35,966 nucleotides of DNA from Fibrobacter succinogenes. GTDB lineage: Bacteria; Fibrobacterota; Fibrobacteria; Fibrobacterales; Fibrobacteraceae. The notes under the pieces are model-generated. The model was not told the DNA's origin, made no database searches, and was given only the letters and a program-made list of their open reading frames with translations. Numbering within the stretch: the first letter of the stretch is position 1; every line of letters begins with the position of its first letter. Positions 24,123-31,972 of this stretch are shown piece after piece. The stretch lies in contig CACXXH010000041.1 in NCBI GenBank assembly GCA_902771595.1, positions 1-35,966 of the forward strand, in the 5' to 3' direction. Position numbers and translations under genes: made by a program.

Positions 24123-25517
24123 TTATTCTACAATCAGACGCATCTTGTTGCTGAGATTAAAGCCGCTACCGTCGTCATAGACCAGCAAGGTGGCCTCTTT
24201 ATACAGGTCCAGCGCCTTCACGTTGAAGCTAATCTTCGTCGAGCAGATGCAATCCGCCAGCCTACTCGCAGGGTCGTAATACGGCGTCACATATAGCATA
24301 CTGTCCCTTACCTGAATCTCGACGCTCTCGATTTCCGTTCCGCAGACAACCTCAACGCTTTCAATAACAATCTGCGCCGAATCGCCGTTCACATGCATAT
24401 GCGCCACGGGCGGGATTGCGGCATCGGTCAGCGGATCTTCCGTCGGGTCATTGTTGACGCACTGCGCATCGGCCTTTTCAATCTTCTGGTAGCTCGGATC
24501 CGGCTGGTTGACCAGTCTATGCCCCAGTTCAAGCGGAGGCCTGTTGTTCTCGAACGCCGTGTAGCCAAAGCCGGCATATCGCTCGTCAAACGTAAATTCC
24601 ACTTTGGCCGTGCATCCGCACTTGTACTCCACGCCCTTCTCGTCGAAGCGTTTGAAGTTCACGAAGAGCGTATCCCCGATAACCGATGCCACGGTATTGC
24701 CCGCCTTCAGACTATCCCAGAAAGCCATCTGCGATGCGGAATCGCAAGCATACGTCAGATTGACATTGAACAAGTCAATTTGCGCAAAGCTGTTGGAGAC
24801 GCTGAGATATGCCGTAGGTGACGGGGGTACAACCGGAACATCCGTCATGTTTTTATCTTGACAAGTCGCCGTGATGCTTTTCAGCGGCACAGGACCGTTG
24901 TAAACCTGGCGCGAAGATGAACTCGGCGGCGTCACGCTAGACGAAGAACCCGGCTGTACTGCGGAAGATGCGCCCTGCGAACTGGACGATTCGACAGCCC
25001 CGCTCGAGGCAGGATTATTCATGCCCGAAGAAGACTCTATATTGCATACGATATCGTATTTCGCTACCGGACCGGGCACCACTTCGTAAACATCGTCAAA
25101 GTGTTTAAAGAACTTGATATCCGCATCTTCCGCAGAAATATCAAACACGAGATCTGCAACGCAAGGTTGCTGCATCGATATGGTTCCATCTGAATCTTTC
25201 TTTTCATCCCAGACATACAAGGTATCTCCAGAACGTTCAGAGAAGAAATCGCCTTCAATCCAAGCGCTGCGCGGGAACGGCACCAACTGGACAACCAATT
25301 GATAGCCACCGTTTTCTCCAGAAATCAGGTAGGCCTTTCCGTCCTCATTCTTTGCGCAAGCAATCTCGGTAAGACACTTTCCAGGATGGTAACTGCTCGC
25401 CGCATTCGTTTTCTTTTCCCCTCCGGTCGACTGTTTAGGCGATGTCGAAGAGGCATCGTCCCCGCAGGCGACAAACATAAGCGACAAGGCGGTAGCACAT
25501 GCAAAAATCTTTTTCAT
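24123..25517 (-). CDS. Lipoprotein with three Cys-containing repeat domains
   Basis: A 464-residue lipoprotein (LMFVAC lipobox). Domain 1 (about 45-155) lacks the first Cys and has CVADLVFDISAEDADIKFF then YEVVPGP, much like domain 1 of the 22980-24071 gene. A serine linker follows, then domain 2 (about 210-320; TYACDSAS, GDTLFVNF, CGC at 24612-24620) and domain 3 (about 340-464; VVCGTEIES, CIC at 24244-24252, ATLLVYDDG). The start at 25517 is chosen because GAAGGA lies 7 nt from it; an ATG at 25523 is too close to that site. It is separated from its neighbours by 51 nt downstream and 31 nt upstream. Confidence 0.8.
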   Translation of the reverse strand: MKKIFACATALSLMFVACGDDASSTSPKQSTGGEKKTNAASSYHPGKCLTEIACAKNEDGKAYLISGENGGYQLVVQLVPFPRSAWIEGDFFSERSGDTLYVWDEKKDSDGTISMQQPCVADLVFDISAEDADIKFFKHFDDVYEVVPGPVAKYDIVCNIESSSGMNNPASSGAVESSSSQGASSAVQPGSSSSVTPPSSSSRQVYNGPVPLKSITATCQDKNMTDVPVVPPSPTAYLSVSNSFAQIDLFNVNLTYACDSASQMAFWDSLKAGNTVASVIGDTLFVNFKRFDEKGVEYKCGCTAKVEFTFDERYAGFGYTAFENNRPPLELGHRLVNQPDPSYQKIEKADAQCVNNDPTEDPLTDAAIPPVAHMHVNGDSAQIVIESVEVVCGTEIESVEIQVRDSMLYVTPYYDPASRLADCICSTKISFNVKALDLYKEATLLVYDDGSGFNLSNKMRLIVE

Positions 25518-25548
25518 ATCCATATCCTTCTTCAGTTAGATTCAAAAA

Positions 25549-26973
25549 TCAGTTATCAAGAACAGATGCATCCACGACAACACCATTCTTCAAGGGCATC
25601 GGCTCTCCCCCGTCAAAGACGAGATAATTCGTATTGGAGAACGCCTCGTTCTGCTCTATCTTGAAGGTAACACGTGTCGGGCAGATGCAATTGGTTATCG
25701 GGCTATCCGGATCCACTTTCGGTTCGACATACAGCGTTCCGTTGGACGCATGGACATCAAACTTTTCAAAAACGATTTCGCAAGGCATCATCACTTCAGG
25801 AATAATGATGGTATCGAACCCGTCGTCACCGACCACACGGCCCGCAACAGTAACCTTCTCCGTAGTATCGATCTTTCCCGGGAGCAGCGCATCGCTCGCC
25901 ATCACAGGCGCGTTGGCCGTCTGGCGATCGTTTTTGCACATAAGGTTGATGTCCTTCGCCTGCTTGGTGCCCGCAACCTCTTCAATGGAAACCACGTCCA
26001 TATCGACAATCGGCAGAATGTCCGGTTCATTACCTTCGTAATCGGGATTTTCGTCAAAGACGAGGACCGTCGCATGCGAGTAGGCCGGGTCGTTTTCCAC
26101 GGCAAACTCAATCTTGAAATTGCAAATGCACCTCTGCGCATTCGTGCGGTCGAAAGTCGCATTCACGTAAACCGTGTCGCCCGAAACATTGACATCCAGG
26201 GTATCGACAACAAGGCCGCAGGTAATCGAAAGGTTTTCGATGGTAAAGCCCGTCCTTTCGGTACCGACATAGCGATAGGCAACCGGAGGGATAGCCGCTT
26301 CACGAACGCGAACCGTATCTAAAGAGGGATAGTCCACGTTTGCATCCACCAGGGGATCGCTACTTCTACTATTCGCACCGCATTGTCCGTTGGCATCCGT
26401 AATTATGTGGTGCAAATCCCCAGCTACAACCACCGATGAAGACGATTCAACCGGGAGCGCAAACGAAGAGGAAGACTCCGTATCACTCGACGAAGATTCG
26501 GCTACACTGGAGGAAGACTGTTTGGCTGGAGCCGGGCCAAGCACCACCTGATAAACATCTCCAGAATACTCGAAGTATTTGACATCAGCATCATCAGCCG
26601 AAATATCAAACCAACGATCCATCTTGCAGATACAATCCGTCATGGCCATCGTGGAATCCACAGCAAGCCAAACGCGCAAAGTATCGCCTTCACGTTCAGC
26701 CATCCAATTTCCCATCATGCCGCAAGTTTCAATCTTATCCTGAATCAGTATCTCGTAACCGCCTTCGCCGTGATTCAAGTACGCCTTGGGCAGTTCTTCC
26801 GAGACTTGTTCCTTTTTCAGAGCGTAGTCATAAGGAGAAGTGCACTTTCCTGAATGAGAAACCACCGTTCTCTGAATTATTCCTCCCGGGCCGCCGGCAT
26901 TAGCGGAGGAATCATCTCCGCAGGCAATGAGCATCAGCGACAAGGTCGCCACTGTAGCAAGTATCTTTTTCAT
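25549..26973 (-). CDS. Lipoprotein with three Cys-containing repeat domains
   Basis: A 474-residue lipoprotein (LMLIAC lipobox). Domain 1 (about 40-155): ETCGMMGNW, EGDTLRVW, CIC at 26626-26634, WFDISADDADVKYF, YQVVLGPAP. After a serine linker, domain 2 (about 215-320): SITCGLVVDTL, GDTVYVNA, CIC at 26122-26130, ATVLVFDEN. Domain 3 (about 330-474): MMPCEIVFEKF, GTLYVEP, CIC at 25681-25689, NYLVFDGG. All three domains keep both the first Cys and the CxC pair. AAGGAGG lies 5 nt before the ATG. The gene starts 10 nt after the preceding lipoprotein stop. Confidence 0.8.
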   Translation of the reverse strand: MKKILATVATLSLMLIACGDDSSANAGGPGGIIQRTVVSHSGKCTSPYDYALKKEQVSEELPKAYLNHGEGGYEILIQDKIETCGMMGNWMAEREGDTLRVWLAVDSTMAMTDCICKMDRWFDISADDADVKYFEYSGDVYQVVLGPAPAKQSSSSVAESSSSDTESSSSFALPVESSSSVVVAGDLHHIITDANGQCGANSRSSDPLVDANVDYPSLDTVRVREAAIPPVAYRYVGTERTGFTIENLSITCGLVVDTLDVNVSGDTVYVNATFDRTNAQRCICNFKIEFAVENDPAYSHATVLVFDENPDYEGNEPDILPIVDMDVVSIEEVAGTKQAKDINLMCKNDRQTANAPVMASDALLPGKIDTTEKVTVAGRVVGDDGFDTIIIPEVMMPCEIVFEKFDVHASNGTLYVEPKVDPDSPITNCICPTRVTFKIEQNEAFSNTNYLVFDGGEPMPLKNGVVVDASVLDN

Positions 26974-26983
26974 GTTAGCCTCC

Positions 26984-27700
26984 TTATTTAAGTTCTACCA
27001 GTGGAATTGCATTTCTTTGTTCAAGTACCGTGTATTTCAAGTCGGAGTAGTCTGCATCTAGCGTAAACTTCACACGCGCCACGCACGAACAATCATACGT
27101 CATGCCCTTACTCCGAATGACTTTGACATACAACGTATCGTAATTAAGGCCGAGTGAGGTATATTCCGGAGTATTGGCCCATTCCATAAAGGCTTCCGCC
27201 TCGCTCTCACCGCACGGAATATTAAAGTAATCGCTAATCAAGATATTGACTGAATCCGCAGCGACAGACTTGGAGGCGTAGGGCGCCAGCACATCGCTAG
27301 AAACGACAGGCTCGTCCGAATCCACTTTGACAACATCTTCCGAGCATTCGAGAGAGAAATTCCTTGGCCTCACGATGAGGTTGGTTTGTCCCCTTTGCGA
27401 CGAAGACGACACAAACGGGTTAATATCTTTCTCGTATTGGCTGCTTGAACTGCTGCCTTCCATTCGATCCTCCAACTTCGAAGAACTCGAAGAAAGCTTG
27501 TCACCTTCCTGTTTTATACCATTCGAATTGCCATCGTCGCTTGAACTACTCCATATTTCCGGCTCGGGTTGTTCAGATGTGCTGCTGGCCAAAGCCTGGT
27601 TATTCGGATCAATGGTCCCGCCGGCGACATTATCGCCGGAGCACGCGACCATGCTTATAGAAAAAAGAGCGCCTATGGCAAGAGAAAGATTCTTAAGCAT
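26984..27700 (-). CDS. Lipoprotein with one Cys-containing domain, coupled to TIGR02147 regulator
   Basis: A 238-residue lipoprotein (SMVAC lipobox) with a long acidic and serine-rich linker (about 40-105). One copy of the domain shared by the next three genes follows: NIPCGESEA, DTLYVKV, CSC at 27083-27091, VKFTLDADY, then YTVLEQRN. Its ATG lies inside the last 8 bases of the upstream TIGR02147 gene and AAGGAG precedes it, so translation is coupled. It is the first of four lipoprotein genes in the operon. Confidence 0.82.
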   Translation of the reverse strand: MLKNLSLAIGALFSISMVACSGDNVAGGTIDPNNQALASSTSEQPEPEIWSSSSDDGNSNGIKQEGDKLSSSSSKLEDRMEGSSSSSQYEKDINPFVSSSSQRGQTNLIVRPRNFSLECSEDVVKVDSDEPVVSSDVLAPYASKSVAADSVNILISDYFNIPCGESEAEAFMEWANTPEYTSLGLNYDTLYVKVIRSKGMTYDCSCVARVKFTLDADYSDLKYTVLEQRNAIPLVELK

Positions 27701-28526
27701 GGTGAGTCTCCTTAACCTTATCCGTTACCGGGAAAAACTGAAAATTAATTCTACAAACTTGATCTTGGTCCTGGTATTCGTTCGCGATAGAAAGTACCTT
27801 CTTGCAGCATGCATCGATTTCTGCAATAATCCTCCGGTTCGCTTCTTCATTCACGCTGAGCGTGACCCCGGTAAAGTAGCGTTCACTCGGAGAATAACGT
27901 TCGACGGCACGCGCTGCCATGTTCGCCATTTCCTTGTGCATGGAACGGATGGCGATGGGCAAAGCCTCCTTCGAACCTATGACGGTCTGTTCCGTCTGTG
28001 AATAGACCTTCTCCCCGTCCTTCTTCAGGAATCCGGCCTTGAGCAAGAAGCTCAATATGTCCCGAACCTCTTCGGCAGACACATGCTCCTTGCATTCTTC
28101 CGCAATATCGCGAGGGTTGGCACCCGGCATCATCGGGATAAGCTCCCTCAAAACAGGATACTTCCAAGATTCATAATACTGGAAGGCATCACCATCAACG
28201 AGGCGCACCTTGTGTTCGATTGCAATCTTCTGCATTTCGATAAGGGCAGCCTTCTTGTCGGAATCCTTCTTAGCATTGCCGAATGCGACAAGTGCACGGA
28301 AATAATCCCTTTCGAAACCGATAAGCCCCAGAGCATTCGCCACATTTTCAATCTTAGACTTGCCCAATTTACTCTCCCCCATGCAGACAAGCTTCAAAAA
28401 ATTAGGCGAAGAAAACCCAGCACTCTTGCAAAACTCGCGCCACGAGAACGCACCCAGACGCTTGCGCTCATCGTAATAGTCCTGCATATACAGGTGGTAA
28501 TCCTTATATTCGAGTATCGATTTCAT
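27693..28526 (-). CDS. TIGR02147-family (DUF4423) regulator-like protein
   Basis: A 277-residue member of the same family as the 5827-6675 gene. It has the N-terminal SILEYKDYHLYMQDYYDERK, an HTH-like block (FCKSAGFSSPNFLKLVCMGE), the middle YYESWKYPVLRELI, a wing-like LLKAGFLKKDGEKVY and a C-terminal NFQFFPV. The start at 28526 (MKSILEYKDY) matches the start of the other member. A longer ATG at 28562 would add 12 residues with no support. The downstream gene overlaps its stop by 8 bases. Two AAATACTATACAA repeats upstream are candidate self-regulation sites. DNA binding and control of the lipoprotein operon are inferred. Confidence 0.87.
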   Translation of the reverse strand: MKSILEYKDYHLYMQDYYDERKRLGAFSWREFCKSAGFSSPNFLKLVCMGESKLGKSKIENVANALGLIGFERDYFRALVAFGNAKKDSDKKAALIEMQKIAIEHKVRLVDGDAFQYYESWKYPVLRELIPMMPGANPRDIAEECKEHVSAEEVRDILSFLLKAGFLKKDGEKVYSQTEQTVIGSKEALPIAIRSMHKEMANMAARAVERYSPSERYFTGVTLSVNEEANRRIIAEIDACCKKVLSIANEYQDQDQVCRINFQFFPVTDKVKETHHA

Positions 28527-28565
28527 GTATATTAATATACCCTTTTCTTTTACAAAGGTCAATAG

Positions 28566-28661
28566 AAATACTATACAAAATCAATGTTTTTAATAAAAAT
28601 TAGGCAATTTTTGAAGAAAAATTCAAATTAAAAATCAAATACTATACAATCCGTATAATAC
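28566..28661 (-). promoter_or_regulatory. Candidate operator/promoter of the TIGR02147-lipoprotein operon
   Basis: The 13-mer AAATACTATACAA occurs at 28566-28578 and again at 28637-28649. On the minus strand each contains TATAGT, a plausible -10; the proximal one would give a leader of about 37 nt. The distal copy is also part of a dyad, ATACTATAC (28639-28647) and GTATAATAC (28653-28661). The region is strongly AT-rich. Regulator binding is inferred. Confidence 0.5.
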
Positions 28662-28692
28662 AAAAAAAAGCCCCCTCGAAAAGCGGGGAGGC
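28662..28692 (-). terminator. Terminator after gatB and the small membrane protein
   Basis: GCCCCC (28670-28675) pairs with GGGAGGC (to 28692), allowing one wobble. The minus-strand side is followed by eight T. It closes the gatB transcription unit. Confidence 0.8.
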
Positions 28693-28732
28693 AACGTCTG
28701 ACAGCGGCGGTTGTTAAGTTGTCTGTAAAAAA

Positions 28733-29095
28733 CTACCGTTTCGGGTTATAATTGTTCATCAAGACCATGGCCAAAGCCACGCAAAACATCACCACGCTAC
28801 CGACAATGACCTGTTGCCTGTGGTTGTAGTCGCGCTTGATGTACTTGGGGTCTTCTTCGTTCAGTTCCTGGAGCGACGGGCCCTCGGCAAGCTTTGTCGA
28901 ATCGATGCCGCAGATTTGCGCAATTTCTTCTTGCGTCATGTTCAACGTGCTCACATTGAGACTGTCGCACTTGTTCGGGGTATCCGCCGCAAAGGAAGGT
29001 ACCGCAAAAAGCAATGAAACGCATAAAACGAGAACGGCGATGGCGGAACGGCGCCCGCCATGACACACAATCATGCCGTTCCTCATTGCGACCAT
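28733..29095 (-). CDS. Small membrane protein coupled to gatB
   Basis: A 120-residue protein. After about 17 residues comes a hydrophobic segment (AIAVLVLCVSLLFAVPSFA), probably a signal peptide. A short polar domain (QICGIDSTKLAEGPSL) follows, then one membrane helix (IVGSVVMFCVALAMVL) and a basic tail. Its ATG shares a base with the gatB TAA, so it is translationally coupled. Not recognised as a known family. A later Met is a possible start, but the TAATG overlap favours this one. gatA is likewise coupled to a small membrane protein gene. Confidence 0.65.
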   Translation of the reverse strand: MVAMRNGMIVCHGGRRSAIAVLVLCVSLLFAVPSFAADTPNKCDSLNVSTLNMTQEEIAQICGIDSTKLAEGPSLQELNEEDPKYIKRDYNHRQQVIVGSVVMFCVALAMVLMNNYNPKR

Positions 29096-30549
29096 TATTC
29101 CTTAGCGAGCTTGTCGAGAATCTGGTTCACGAGACCCGGGTTAGCCTTGCCACCGGACTTGCGCATGGTCATACCCACGAGGAAGCCCTTCAGAGCGACC
29201 TTGCCCGCCTTGAATTCGGCGAACTGGGCAGCGTTTTCGGCACACACGGCACGGACCACTTCTTCGATAGCGCCAGTGTCGGTCACCTGCACGAGGCCCT
29301 TTTCCTTCACGATTGTCTCAGGATCCTTGCCGGTTTCGAACATTTCGGCGAAGACCGTCTTTGCAATCTTGCCGTTGATGGTGTTGTCGGCGATGAGGTT
29401 CACGAGCTTGCAGAGGTCTTCCGGCTTGATCTTGAGGGCAGCGAGGCCGCCTTCGAGGTCCTTCATCTTGGCCAAGAGTTCGGTAATCACCCAGTTGGCG
29501 AGCACCTTGCCGTTCTTGCAGTTCTTGGCAGCGGTGTCGTACCATTCGCTCACGTCGCGGTCTTCGGTCAGCACCTGGGCGTCGTATTCGGAAACACCGA
29601 AGTCGTCCATGAAGCGCTTGCGGCGGGCATCCGGCAGTTCCGGAAGCGTGCGGCGGATTTCTTCGACGAAGGCCGGGTCGGTCACGAGGCGGACCATGTC
29701 CGGTTCCGGGAAGTACTTATAGTCGTGAGCGTCTTCCTTGGAGCGGATCACGATAGTCTTGTCGGCGTTGGGGTCGTAACGCTTGGTGCACTGTTCCACT
29801 TCCTTGCCGGCATCGAGCGTCGAGGCCTGCAGGTTCATTTCGCAGTAGAGAGCCTTTTCGAGGTTCGTGAAGCTGTTCAAGTTCTTGATTTCGGCGCGGA
29901 TGCCGAACGGGGCGTCTTCGCTAGCGCGGAGCGAGATGTTGCCGTCGCAGCGCATGTTGCCGTTTTCCATGTTGGCGTTGGAAACGCGGGTGTATTCGAG
30001 CGTCTGCTTGATCTTCTTGAGCACGAGCACGGCTTCTTCGGGGCTACGGATATCCGGTTCGGTCACGATTTCGCAAAGCGGGGTGCCGCAGCGGTTCGCG
30101 TCGAAGTGGGAATCAGTCGGGCTCATGTCGTGAATGAGCTTACCGGCGTCTTCTTCCATGTGGATACGGGTAATGCCAACGCGCTTCTTGGTGCCGTCAG
30201 CCTTCACGATTTCGAGCCAGCCGTTCTTGCAAATCGGGTGGTCGTACACCGGAAGTCCGCCCGTCTGGGTAATCTGGTAACCCTTCGGCAGGTCCGGGTA
30301 GAAGTAGTTCTTACGGGTCCACATGGCGTTCAAGTCGATTTCGCAGTTCAGGGCGAGGCCTAAGCGAATGGCGTATTCCACGGCCTTCTTGTTCGGAACG
30401 GGCATGGCACCGGGCATACCGAGGCAAACGGGGCACACGTGCTTGTTCGGGGTCGTATTCACTTCGATTTCGCAGCCGCAGAACATCTTCGTCTTAGTCG
30501 CGAGCTGGCAGTGTATTTCAAGACCGATAACAGGACAATAGTTGGACAT
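29095..30549 (-). CDS. gatB: Aspartyl/glutamyl-tRNA amidotransferase subunit B
   Basis: A 484-residue GatB. It has the N-terminal YCPVIGLEIHCQL, a zinc site formed by FCGC and CPVC, WTRKNYFYPDLPKGYQITQ and HMEEDAGKLIHD. The C-terminal YqeY-like/GatB tail ends with KGFLVGMTMRKSGGKANP. It phosphorylates the misacylated tRNA and transfers ammonia supplied by GatA. The length is normal. GGAG precedes the start at 30549. The gene is not near gatA, and gatC was not found. Confidence 0.97.
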   Translation of the reverse strand: MSNYCPVIGLEIHCQLATKTKMFCGCEIEVNTTPNKHVCPVCLGMPGAMPVPNKKAVEYAIRLGLALNCEIDLNAMWTRKNYFYPDLPKGYQITQTGGLPVYDHPICKNGWLEIVKADGTKKRVGITRIHMEEDAGKLIHDMSPTDSHFDANRCGTPLCEIVTEPDIRSPEEAVLVLKKIKQTLEYTRVSNANMENGNMRCDGNISLRASEDAPFGIRAEIKNLNSFTNLEKALYCEMNLQASTLDAGKEVEQCTKRYDPNADKTIVIRSKEDAHDYKYFPEPDMVRLVTDPAFVEEIRRTLPELPDARRKRFMDDFGVSEYDAQVLTEDRDVSEWYDTAAKNCKNGKVLANWVITELLAKMKDLEGGLAALKIKPEDLCKLVNLIADNTINGKIAKTVFAEMFETGKDPETIVKEKGLVQVTDTGAIEEVVRAVCAENAAQFAEFKAGKVALKGFLVGMTMRKSGGKANPGLVNQILDKLAKE

Positions 30550-30721
30550 AAAAACTCCGTATTATTTTACGGGGAATAATTTAGCAACTTTTGTGCAGGG
30601 CGAGTACGCCTCAAAATCCAAAAAAAGCTCTTTATCGCAGTACAATCGAGCCATTCTTTTCCACATAGCCTAAAAAGAATCTAGTTTAACATTAGCGTTC
30701 TTTTCAACGGGAGGCACAATC

Positions 30722-31468
30722 ATGAATCTCTCCAGATTTATCGCATTTTGCTGCATTACAGGCATTCTCGCAGGCTGCGCATCCATGCCCAGGGAACTTT
30801 CCGACCACAAGGAAATACCGGGAGGCGAATACACAGGGGCAGCCGAAAACAACAGGCCAGAAGAGATCAAATACCAAAAACTTCCCGACAACATCCAATA
30901 CGTCCGGGCCAGCGATTCACTCGTCATCGCTACTTACAACAAACTAAAAGCGGCGCTCGCCTCAGACGAAACGGTTCTGGAAATTGCAGACTACCTCTTC
31001 CTCATGCCTGGGAGTTGGGAAAAAATTGCAAGCACCGGACAGAACGAGACTTTCAACAAACGAAAGAACACGTACACATTCGAGGCGGGAAAGGAAAAAT
31101 TCAAGTTCCTCTACGCAATCCCCAAGACCGACAAATCGGCCCGAAAGGCATGGGAAGCGGTCAAGCGCGAAATTCGCCGCCCTGCAATATACACCGCGGA
31201 ACCCGGTAGCGAAGAAGCAAACGCCCTGGGCAGCATAAGCATCCGCGCCATCAGCACACAAGAAATGGAAACCATCGTCTGGTTCAGCCCCTTCAAGATG
31301 GTCGAGCCGCTTTTCATCGTCAACGACAAATACCTTCTGGGATTCAATAAGAAGGGGAAGCTGGAAGTTCTCGACGAAATTCCCTACTACCTCCCCTTCT
31401 ACGAAAAACTGAAGGTAATCCTGATTGAGCGCGAGCAGCAAAAGCAGCAAATGTCGCCGCAGCGCTAA
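30722..31468 (+). CDS. Lipoprotein of unknown function
   Basis: A 248-residue lipoprotein (lipobox ILAGC, then ASMPREL). No known domain is recognised. The mature part has an alpha/beta look with motifs SDETVLEIADYLFLMPGSW and PFKMVEPLFIVNDKYLLGF, and a Gln-rich, charged C-terminus. GGGAGG lies 7 nt before the ATG. It stands alone on the plus strand, divergent from gatB and convergent with the PIN gene; 172 nt upstream separate it from gatB. The upstream region holds no clear repeat. Confidence 0.75.
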   Translation: MNLSRFIAFCCITGILAGCASMPRELSDHKEIPGGEYTGAAENNRPEEIKYQKLPDNIQYVRASDSLVIATYNKLKAALASDETVLEIADYLFLMPGSWEKIASTGQNETFNKRKNTYTFEAGKEKFKFLYAIPKTDKSARKAWEAVKREIRRPAIYTAEPGSEEANALGSISIRAISTQEMETIVWFSPFKMVEPLFIVNDKYLLGFNKKGKLEVLDEIPYYLPFYEKLKVILIEREQQKQQMSPQR

Positions 31469-31493
31469 TCACAAGGAATCGGAAAAATTCCGT

Positions 31494-31972
31494 CTAGATT
31501 TCGTCTAGAGTAAAGACCGCAACATCCGTCGCGTCGCGGAAGTTCGCGCATTCCGTGAGAATGCAATCGGCGCCGTTCACAAACGCGGTCGCAAGGCGCA
31601 GGGACTCCGCCTCGGTCAGCCTGTGGTTCGTCTTCTGCGAGGCCGCATAGAGTTCTGCAGCCTTCACGGAGACTTCCGCATTCACTTCGCAACAGCGAAC
31701 ATTCTTCGAATTTTCAAAGAACTCGCGGTACTGCCGGGCCAGCCAAAGAACTCGCGGTACTGCCGGGCCAGCACGCCCTCGTTTGCGCCAAAAGCCTTCT
31801 GGGCAATCTCGAACAAAGTAACCGACGATACTAGGACCTGCACGTTCTTCTCGTAGGCCATGTCGAGAATTCCCGATACCGCCGGGTAGTAATCGGGATG
31901 CATCTGCAGCAGCCGGACCAGCGGGCCCGAATCCAAGAAAAGAATGCGGCTCTGTCCGATATCCCTTATCAC
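31494..31972 (-). pseudogene. PIN-domain protein, frame broken by a 29-bp tandem duplication
   Basis: The N-terminal part reads ILFLDSGPLVRLL and SSVTLFEIAQKAFG, and the C-terminal part reads LRLATAFVNGADCILTECANF, all typical of PIN (VapC-like) ribonuclease domains. Bases 31715-31743 are repeated exactly at 31744-31772, and the extra 29 bp shifts the frame between the two halves. With one copy removed the protein is continuous over 149 residues (...YREFFENSKNV...). The start is a GTG at 31972 that overlaps the stop of the upstream secreted-protein gene (GTGA). The usual third acidic residue is Glu (LTEC) instead of Asp. No antitoxin gene lies beside it. Confidence 0.78.
31715..31772 (-). repeat. 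Perfect 29-bp tandem duplication in the PIN gene
   Basis: Two identical units, 31715-31743 and 31744-31772, directly adjacent. 29 is not a multiple of three, so the frame shifts in the second copy. Confidence 0.97.

Noticed and set aside
29014..30363. 449-codon open frame on + opposite gatB
   Set aside because: gatB is unmistakable on the other strand; this frame has no motifs and no start signal.
31950..31962. Sixth GACAGAGCC repeat
   Set aside because: GGACAGAGCC occurs here on the minus strand inside the start of the PIN gene, but TAC is not at the fixed ten-base distance, so it is probably chance.
31494..31972. Toxin-antitoxin module based on the PIN-domain gene
   Set aside because: PIN domains are often VapC toxins, but the overlapping upstream gene encodes a secreted protein and no small antitoxin-like gene is adjacent.
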